The translations under genes were made by a program, and so were the position numbers. Source: an uncultured Lachnospiraceae bacterium (GTDB taxonomy: Bacteria; Bacillota; Clostridia; Lachnospirales; Lachnospiraceae). From it: a stretch of DNA of 28,934 nucleotides. Positions 23,540 to 28,934 of the stretch are shown here, in pieces. The notes below the pieces were generated by a model. It was not told the DNA's origin, ran no database searches, and saw only the letters and a program-made list of their open reading frames with translations. The stretch is taken from NCBI GenBank assembly GCA_910583965.1, contig CAJUAE010000040.1, forward strand, positions 1 to 28,934. The letters run 5' to 3'. Positions within the stretch are counted from its first letter, which is position 1; each line of letters starts with the position of its first letter.

Positions 23540-23684
23540 GATTTATGTTGTCGCGCAGCGGCAAAAAGTTGGTTAGCATGAAAAGTATTTTTAAGCACTC
23601 GCAGCAAAGGTTGCTTTGCACAGAAGTGTTAAGTTTTATGCCGATTATTATTTGAGCTGCCAAAAGGCGGCATGGGGGATTAAT
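23540..23684 (+). promoter_or_regulatory. Structured leader element with 25-codon small ORF (copy E)
   Basis: The left palindrome is missing and the first hairpin is decayed (GCAGCGGCAAAAAGTTGG). The main stem keeps GCATGAAA (23576-23583) against TTTTATGC (23634-23641) and inner AGCACT/AGTGTT. A small ORF from ATG 23578 starts MKSIFKHSQQ, aligned with VKSIS of copy D, and ends TGA 23653-23655 directly before hairpin GCTGCC-AAAA-GGCGGC (23656-23671). ATGGGGGATTAAT then gives the MGD-stop frame and the ribosome site of tsaB. Confidence 0.72.
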
Positions 23685-24872
23685 ATGAAAATTCTTGGAT
23701 TAGATAGTTCTGGGCTTGTAGCGTCTGTGGCAATTGTGGAAGATGATATCATCATTGCAGAGTACACCATAAATTATAAGAAGACTCACTCCCAGACATT
23801 GCTTCCTATGCTTGATGAGATAAAGCACATGACGGAACTTGATTTGCAAACTTTGGATGCGATTGCGATTGCGGCAGGACCTGGATCCTTTACAGGATTG
23901 CGTATTGGCTCAGCGACGGCAAAAGGATTAGGACTTGTACTGGATATTCCCATTATTCCAGTGCCGACCGTGGATGCACTTGCATATAATCTTTATGGTT
24001 GCAGTGCGTTGATTTGCCCGATTATGGACGCGCGCAGAAACCAGGTTTATACAGGATTGTATGAATTTCATAAGCAGGCAGAAGACGATGCAGGATATGA
24101 CTTGTGTACAATAGAAAAACAATGTGTTGTAACAATTGATGAAATTGTTGAAAACATCAATTTTTTGTGTGAGAAAATGAACAAGGAAGTTTTGTTTTTG
24201 GGAGATGGCGTGGCAGTGTATCGCGATCAGATTACAAAACGTATCAAGGTCAAATATAGTTTTGCGCCGTCGTGTTGTAATCGTCAGCGTGCTTCCTGCG
24301 TGGCAGCGCTTGGTTGTGAGTTGTACAAAAAAGGGATTAGAGAAAGTGCAACAAAACATGCTCCTGATTATCTTAGACTGTCGCAGGCAGAGCGAGAGCG
24401 CGCAGAACAGGAAAAAAAGCAATATTATATACAAGAAATGCAAAAAGAAGACTTAGAAGAAGTGGCATCATTGGAAGCTTCCTGCTTTTCTATGCCATGG
24501 AAATACAAAGATTTTGAGGAGATACTCACCAATCCCAACAGGGTTTATCTTGTTGCAAGGACAGATGCGGCGAATGCAAAAGAACATATTTTAGGAGGTT
24601 GTATGCTTACAAATATCGCTGGTGAGGGCGACATTTCCAATGTGGCAGTTCATGAAAAATACAGAAACCAAAAGATTGCAACAACACTTATGGAGGCGCT
24701 ATTAAAGCTTGGCAGGGAGCGCTATGGTATCTCGGCGTTTACGTTGGAAGTGCGCAGTCAAAATACATCTGCGCGCGAACTCTACAAGAAACTTGGTTTT
24801 GTCTCGAAAGGAGTGCGTCCTAATTTTTATGAAAAACCAAAGGATGATGCAGTGATTTTGTGGAAAGAGTAA
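23685..24872 (+). CDS. tsaB: TsaB-RimI fusion: t6A complex subunit plus N-acetyltransferase
   Basis: A 395-aa fusion. Residues 1 to about 245 are TsaB, the inactive Kae1-like scaffold for TsaD: LGLDSSGLVASVAI, and GPGSFTG at 65-71. Residues about 250-395 are a GNAT domain of the RimI type (ribosomal-protein bS18 N-acetyltransferase), beginning MQKEDLEEVASLEASCF and ending YEKPKDDAVILW. In the acetyl-CoA loop the sequence is R327-N-Q-K330-I-A332, where family members normally have glycine at the fourth position of RxxGxG/A. The ATG at 23685 follows GGGGGA. Separate tsaB and rimI genes are the rule elsewhere; fused forms occur in Clostridia. The two parts act on different substrates. Confidence 0.95.
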   Translation: MKILGLDSSGLVASVAIVEDDIIIAEYTINYKKTHSQTLLPMLDEIKHMTELDLQTLDAIAIAAGPGSFTGLRIGSATAKGLGLVLDIPIIPVPTVDALAYNLYGCSALICPIMDARRNQVYTGLYEFHKQAEDDAGYDLCTIEKQCVVTIDEIVENINFLCEKMNKEVLFLGDGVAVYRDQITKRIKVKYSFAPSCCNRQRASCVAALGCELYKKGIRESATKHAPDYLRLSQAERERAEQEKKQYYIQEMQKEDLEEVASLEASCFSMPWKYKDFEEILTNPNRVYLVARTDAANAKEHILGGCMLTNIAGEGDISNVAVHEKYRNQKIATTLMEALLKLGRERYGISAFTLEVRSQNTSARELYKKLGFVSKGVRPNFYEKPKDDAVILWKE

Positions 24873-24911
24873 AAAGTGTAAAGCAAGAGGTTCATAAAAA
24901 TAAAGATAGAG

Positions 24912-25838
24912 GTGATTTTTATATTAGACATATGTTTATTGGGGACAGGAGGCATGATGCCTTTACCATATCGGTGGCTTACTTCGCTTATGGCGCGATA
25001 TAATGGCACAAGTATATTGATTGATTGTGGCGAGGGCACCCAGATTGCTATGAAGGAAAAAGGATGGAGTCCCAAGCCGATTGATATCATGTGTTTTACA
25101 CATTATCACGCGGACCATATATCTGGACTTCCTGGAATGTTATTGACAATGGGAAATGCAGAGAAAACCACGCCACTTGTCATAATTGGACCGAAAGGAC
25201 TTTCAAAAGTGGTCAATGCTCTGCGTGTGGTCGCGCCTGAACTTCCTTTTGAAATTGAATATTTAGAAATTACAGAGCCAGAACAGAGCTTTGCATTTGA
25301 AGGATTTCGCATTGAAGCATTCCGCGTGAATCACAATGTTCTATGTTATGGATACAATATTGTCGTCGAAAGAAAAGGAAAGTTTCAGTTAGATAAAGCG
25401 ATGGCATTAGGACTTGACAAAAGATATTGGAATCGGTTGCAAAAAGGAGAGACTATCGTGCTTGAAACAGGTACATACACGCCGGATATGGTGATGGGAG
25501 TTGCTAGAAAAGGACTTAAGGTGACCTATTGTACGGATTCAAGACCAACAGAAGGTATTATTAAAAATGCAAAAAATGCCGATTTATTTATATGTGAAGG
25601 AATGTATGGAGAGCCAGATAAAAAAGAGAAGGCAAAGGAACACAAGCATATGACTTTTTATGAGGCAGCGGCGATGGCAAAGGAGGCAAATGTGGCAAAA
25701 ATGTGGTTGACACATTATTCTCCTTCTCTTACAAGACCAGAGGAATATAAAAGAGAAGTGCAGGCAGTCTTCTCAAAAACTTATATTGCAAAAGATGGCT
25801 GGAGTGAGGAGCTTCTGTTTGAGGATGAAGAAGGATAA
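24912..25838 (+). CDS. rnz: Ribonuclease Z (tRNA 3' endonuclease)
   Basis: Zinc-dependent metallo-beta-lactamase-fold nuclease that trims tRNA 3' ends. Motif THYHADH (HxHxDH; residues 61-66 if counted from 24921) binds the two zinc ions; LLGTGG at the N-terminus, CDSRPTEG and the late LTHYSPS are also present. The annotated GTG at 24912 lies inside the only good ribosome site (GAGGTG, 24909-24914), while homologues begin at the residue encoded by the ATA at 24921. Initiation may therefore use a non-standard codon (ATA or ATT). The length of 305-308 aa is usual. It is 39 bases after tsaB-rimI and 30 bases before the next gene, so it is in the operon. Confidence 0.93.
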   Translation: MIFILDICLLGTGGMMPLPYRWLTSLMARYNGTSILIDCGEGTQIAMKEKGWSPKPIDIMCFTHYHADHISGLPGMLLTMGNAEKTTPLVIIGPKGLSKVVNALRVVAPELPFEIEYLEITEPEQSFAFEGFRIEAFRVNHNVLCYGYNIVVERKGKFQLDKAMALGLDKRYWNRLQKGETIVLETGTYTPDMVMGVARKGLKVTYCTDSRPTEGIIKNAKNADLFICEGMYGEPDKKEKAKEHKHMTFYEAAAMAKEANVAKMWLTHYSPSLTRPEEYKREVQAVFSKTYIAKDGWSEELLFEDEEG

Positions 25839-25868
25839 AGTCAAAAAAGGTATAAGGGGGAATCTAAA

Positions 25869-26450
25869 ATGGGCAAAGTGAAAAGTGCAATCATTATTGT
25901 GATTTTAGTGGCATTAGTTGGCGGGTACTATTTTTATCTATCAAACTATATGAAGAACGATGATGAAACAATTGTTACAGCAGTACAAGAAGTATTGTTA
26001 AAGAATCTCGAAGATGATTATCCACCAACGCCAAGAGAAGTTTTGAAATATTACAGTGACATTACAAAATGTCTTTATAATGAAGATTATACAGAAGAAC
26101 AATTGGGACAGATGGCCGATAAACTTTTGGCATTGTATGATGAGGAGCTTGCAGCAAACAATCCAAGAGAGCAATATATTAAGGATTTAAAGGAAGACGT
26201 TGATGAATTTTTACAAAGTGGGTACTCTATTTTTTCTTATCAGACGTCAAAAAGTACAGATGTCGAGGAATATACTTATGAAGGACGCAGATGTGCAAAA
26301 ATGTATTGCATTTATTCTGTACAAACAGGCGCAGATTATAAATCTTCAAAACAGATTTTTATTTTGAGAAAAGAAACGGAGACAGGGCGTTGGAAAATCC
26401 TTGGATTTGAGTTGGTCAATCCAGAGGAAAAAACTGTTCTGGAATCCTAA
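25869..26450 (+). CDS. Membrane-anchored hypothetical protein of the t6A operon
   Basis: A 193-aa protein with one N-terminal membrane anchor (SAIIIVILVALVGGYYFYL, residues 6-24) and an extracytoplasmic acidic helical domain. The first part contains PPTPREVLKYYSDITKCLYN; the second has a mixed beta region ending KIFILRKE...WKILGFELVNPEE. This looks like a Lachnospiraceae-specific domain of unknown function (possibly DUF6715, from memory). AGGGGG lies 7 bases before the ATG. It is placed between rnz and tsaD with 30-base gaps; co-transcription is likely but a role in tRNA modification is not implied, since the protein would sit outside the membrane. Confidence 0.85.
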   Translation: MGKVKSAIIIVILVALVGGYYFYLSNYMKNDDETIVTAVQEVLLKNLEDDYPPTPREVLKYYSDITKCLYNEDYTEEQLGQMADKLLALYDEELAANNPREQYIKDLKEDVDEFLQSGYSIFSYQTSKSTDVEEYTYEGRRCAKMYCIYSVQTGADYKSSKQIFILRKETETGRWKILGFELVNPEEKTVLES

Positions 26451-26482
26451 AATATAAAATACCAGAAAGGTTTGGCCTGATT

Positions 26483-27517
26483 ATGGAACAAGGAAAAACA
26501 CAAGACATATTGATTTTAGCAATTGAAAGTTCCTGTGATGAGACAGCAGCTGCAGTTGTGAAAAATGGACGACAAGTTTTGTCTAATATTATTTCATCAC
26601 AGATTGAACTGCATACATTATATGGTGGCGTGGTGCCAGAAATTGCCTCAAGAAAGCATATCGAAAAAATCAATCAAGTAATAGAAGAAGCACTAAGCAA
26701 AGCAGGAGTGACGTTGGATGAAATTACAGCGATTGCGGTGACATATGGTCCAGGGCTTGTAGGGGCATTGCTTGTAGGGGTATCAGTGGCTAAGGCAATT
26801 AGTTTTGCTGCGAATAAACCACTGATTGGAGTCCATCATATAGAGGGACATATCAGTGCTAACTTTATAGAAAATAAGACACTTGAACCACCATTTGCCT
26901 GTCTAGTTGTGTCTGGAGGACATACACATCTTGTTGCTGTGAAAGATTATGGAGCGTATGAAATCTTAGGGTATACAAGGGATGATGCTGCAGGAGAAGC
27001 TTTTGATAAAGTGGCGCGTGCTATAGGTCTTGGATACCCAGGGGGGCCTAAAATTGACAATATTTCCAAAGAGGGTAATCCTGATGCAATCCATTTTCCG
27101 AGGGCGAAGGTAGACGGGGCAAACTATGATTTTAGTTTTAGCGGATTAAAATCAGCAGTATTAAATTATTTAAATACCTGTGAAATGAAAAAAGTAGAAG
27201 TTAATAAGGCAGATGTTGCCGCTTCTTTTCAGAAAGCAGTAGTTGATGTGCTTGTTGCACATTCTCTAAGTGCAGTGAAAGAGTATGGTTTTGCTAAATT
27301 TGCGATTGCGGGAGGTGTTGCGTCCAATTCTGCACTTCGCACAGCTTTTGAGATAGCATGCGAAAATCAAAAGGTTGCATTTTATTATCCTTCCCCTATA
27401 TTTTGCACAGACAATGCAGCGATGATAGGGGTTGCAGGCTATTATGAATATAAGAAGGGAACAAGAAGTGGTTATGATTTAAATGCAGTTCCAAATCTTA
27501 GATTGGGTGAACGATAA
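26483..27517 (+). CDS. tsaD: tRNA t6A37 threonylcarbamoyltransferase TsaD
   Basis: Transfers threonylcarbamoyl from TC-AMP to A37 of tRNA. The 344-aa protein has the ASKHA fold with ESSCDETAAAVV (residues 15-26), the metal-binding H119-I-E-G-H123 motif, CLVVSGGHTHL, FDKVARAIGLGYPGGP, and SFSGLKSAV. All catalytic elements are intact and the length is standard. The ribosome site is weak (AAAGG about 13 bases upstream). It works with TsaB and TsaE, both encoded just upstream; the TC-AMP synthase TsaC is not in this window. Confidence 0.97.
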   Translation: MEQGKTQDILILAIESSCDETAAAVVKNGRQVLSNIISSQIELHTLYGGVVPEIASRKHIEKINQVIEEALSKAGVTLDEITAIAVTYGPGLVGALLVGVSVAKAISFAANKPLIGVHHIEGHISANFIENKTLEPPFACLVVSGGHTHLVAVKDYGAYEILGYTRDDAAGEAFDKVARAIGLGYPGGPKIDNISKEGNPDAIHFPRAKVDGANYDFSFSGLKSAVLNYLNTCEMKKVEVNKADVAASFQKAVVDVLVAHSLSAVKEYGFAKFAIAGGVASNSALRTAFEIACENQKVAFYYPSPIFCTDNAAMIGVAGYYEYKKGTRSGYDLNAVPNLRLGER

Positions 27518-27716
27518 AGAACGTGCTCATAGTCGAATAATTTCTCAAATCTTTTTATAATTTGATGTTACTAGAAGACTTTTTGCAAGATATGCATAAA
27601 TTTATGAGATATACAAGGAAACATAAGTTGATTAAATTGACAGAAAAATTTAGCCTAAAAACAGGTGAAAAAAGATTTTAAGAGATACACTATAAAAGAA
27701 AGGAAGCAGAGAAAAT

Positions 27717-28427
27717 ATGAATGGATTTCAAACGACAGCAATTGTGCTGGCAGCAGGTCAAGGAAAACGAATGGAAAGTAGCGTTCACAAACAATATCTG
27801 CTTCTTAAAGACAAACCAGTGTTGTATTATTCATTAAAAGCCTTTGAGGATAGTCAAATTGATGATATTGTGCTGGTTGTGGGAAGAAATGAACAGGAAT
27901 TTTGCCAAAAGGAAATTCTTGATAAGTATGGATTTCATAAGATAAAAGCAATTGTGGAAGGTGGAAAAGAGCGCTATCATTCTGTGGCATATGGCATTCA
28001 AGCAATTTGCTGGGAATGTAAGTATGTGTTTATTCACGATGGAGCACGTCCGTTTGTGGATGAAGATATAATTAATAGAGCGATTGATGAAGTACAAATA
28101 TCTAGTGCATGTGTGATTGGTATGCCTGTAAAGGATACGATAAAAATATCAGATGAAAAAGGATATGTATCTGATACACCAGCGCGTTCTCTTGTGTGGC
28201 AAATACAAACGCCACAAGTATTTGACAGAAATGTTATTGCAGATGCTTATGACAAGCTTCTGTCAGAGGAAGAAAATTTGTCTGCTGCAGGGATTACAGT
28301 GACAGATGATGCTATGGTAGTAGAATATTTTTTAAAGATACCGGTTAAACTAGTTCAAGGTTCTTATAAAAATATTAAAATAACAACACCAGAAGACTTG
28401 AAAATTGCAGAAATATTACTGGATTAA
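27717..28427 (+). CDS. ispD: 2-C-methyl-D-erythritol 4-phosphate cytidylyltransferase
   Basis: Third enzyme of the MEP isoprenoid pathway: joins CTP and MEP to give CDP-ME. The 236-aa protein has the CTP-binding loop LAAGQGKRM (residues 11-19) with the conserved lysine in VHKQY, and FIHDGARPFVDEDI, GMPVKDTIK, RSLVWQIQTPQVF and TDDAMVVE. It is intact and of normal length. AAAGGAAG precedes the ATG at a good distance. The 199-base gap after tsaD shows no clear terminator or promoter, so its expression unit is uncertain. Confidence 0.96.
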   Translation: MNGFQTTAIVLAAGQGKRMESSVHKQYLLLKDKPVLYYSLKAFEDSQIDDIVLVVGRNEQEFCQKEILDKYGFHKIKAIVEGGKERYHSVAYGIQAICWECKYVFIHDGARPFVDEDIINRAIDEVQISSACVIGMPVKDTIKISDEKGYVSDTPARSLVWQIQTPQVFDRNVIADAYDKLLSEEENLSAAGITVTDDAMVVEYFLKIPVKLVQGSYKNIKITTPEDLKIAEILLD

Positions 28428-28467
28428 CTTTTTAATAAAGAGTGTTTGAAAAAATATAAAAAAGGTG

Positions 28468-28496
28468 TTGACAACTGCATATAGGCGTGATAATAT
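28468..28496 (+). promoter_or_regulatory. Strong sigma-A promoter, distal
   Basis: Perfect TTGACA (28468-28473) and TAATAT (28491-28496) with 17-base spacing, about 150 bases upstream of the first tRNA. It is the first of two promoters in tandem. Confidence 0.75.
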
Positions 28497-28571
28497 AAAA
28501 CACGTCGCTGATGAAAATAGCTTAGAACTAAAATGAGATAAAATTTTTCATAAAAAATTATAAAAAAATAG

Positions 28572-28600
28572 TTGACAAGGCAAAGATGATTTGATAAAAT
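28572..28600 (+). promoter_or_regulatory. Strong sigma-A promoter, proximal, for the tRNA-Ser pair
   Basis: TTGACA (28572-28577) and TAAAAT (28595-28600) with 17-base spacing, 42 bases upstream of the tRNA. Confidence 0.75.
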
Positions 28601-28642
28601 GATTCTTGCATTGCAGATTAGAGCGATAGCAAAACAAAATAT

Positions 28643-28728
28643 GGAGAGGTATCGAAGTGGTCATAACGAGGCGGTCTTGAAAACCGTTTGTCCGCAAGGG
28701 CGCGTGGGTTCGAATCCCACCCTCTCCG
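28643..28728 (+). tRNA. tRNA-Ser (anticodon UGA)
   Basis: Class II tRNA. Acceptor stem GGAGAGG/CCTCTCC with discriminator G; anticodon stem GCGGT/ACCGT with loop CT-TGA-AA (anticodon 28678-28680); a long variable arm (GTCCGCAAGGGC) and T-loop GTTCGAATC. CCA is not encoded. Reads UCN codons ending A and G. Confidence 0.97.
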
Positions 28729-28746
28729 CTTTTATTTCTGCCATTT

Positions 28747-28836
28747 GGAGAAGTACCCAAGCTGGCCGAAGGGGCTCCCCTGGAAAGGGAGTAGGTCGTT
28801 AATAGCGGCGCATGGGTTCAAATCCCATCTTCTCCG
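28747..28836 (+). tRNA. tRNA-Ser (anticodon GGA)
   Basis: Class II tRNA 18 bases after the tRNA-Ser(UGA). Acceptor stem GGAGAAG/CTTCTCC with discriminator G; anticodon stem CTCCC/GGGAG with loop CT-GGA-AA (anticodon 28782-28784); long variable arm; T-loop GTTCAAATC. CCA is not encoded. Reads UCU/UCC. Confidence 0.97.
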
Positions 28837-28934
28837 CTCGGTATCTTGGACAACTAAATGATACTGAAATAAAAATATTAGAACCTTGACAAATAAACAG
28901 TAATGCAACCCTGAAAATTCTAAAAAAGAATTGT

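Noticed and set aside
28886..28915. TTGACA promoter after the tRNA genes
   Set aside because: The -35 is perfect, but no acceptable -10 lies at 16-18 bases and the window ends before any downstream gene.
1..28934. CRISPR array, rRNA, prophage or defence island
   Set aside because: No regularly spaced short repeats, no rRNA-like sequence and no phage structural genes were seen. All repeats found are dispersed and folded rather than arrayed.

Overview
The window is AT-rich, Gram-positive chromosomal DNA, most likely from a gut-type Lachnospiraceae (Clostridia). Supporting this are strong AGGAGG-type ribosome sites, sigma-A promoters, a tsaB-rimI fusion inside a t6A tRNA-modification cluster, an FMN riboswitch in front of an ECF-type riboflavin transporter (ribU), a cytosolic GH42 beta-galactosidase and two chemoreceptors. 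The genus cannot be fixed from sequence alone.

Layout: (1) 1-4959: a chemoreceptor with a small membrane-anchored FMN-binding protein, convergent with a second chemoreceptor carrying an amino-acid-type dCache motif. (2) 5117-7115: a 133-bp MITE with 9-bp target duplication, a small basic protein, and a 201-aa unknown protein behind a doubled structured leader. (3) 7116-11863: alpha/beta esterase, mtnN plus a methyltransferase, and GH42. (4) 12006-15065, mostly minus strand: two related nucleotidyltransferases, a 73-aa NHLP-leader-like protein and an XRE regulator. (5) 15703-22031: a secreted 202-aa protein, FMN riboswitch-ribU, and a three-gene MacAB-type exporter operon. (6) 22420-28427: a YcxB-like protein, then tsaE, tsaB-rimI, rnz, a small membrane-anchored protein, tsaD and ispD. 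(7) Two tRNA-Ser genes (UGA, GGA).

The most striking content lies between the genes. A leader element of about 145-330 bp recurs directly upstream of start codons (201-aa gene, XRE gene, tsaE, tsaB; a reduced form before the secreted protein; perhaps a decayed one before GH42). Full copies have a GTGTGAAATT/AATTTCACAC palindrome, a GC hairpin with an AAAA loop, a small ORF usually starting MGVxV, a stem whose arms change together between copies, and a second AAAA-loop GC hairpin abutting the ribosome site. Two copies carry CACCTCCT, the 16S anti-Shine-Dalgarno sequence. I propose a mobile or duplicated cis-regulatory translation module; this is inference.

Three other dispersed repeat families occur: a 204-bp MITE in two copies (3 differences, perfect 7-bp target duplications), the 133-bp MITE, and a family bracketing ribU just downstream of terminators. 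No CRISPR array, rRNA, prophage or complete insertion sequence was seen.
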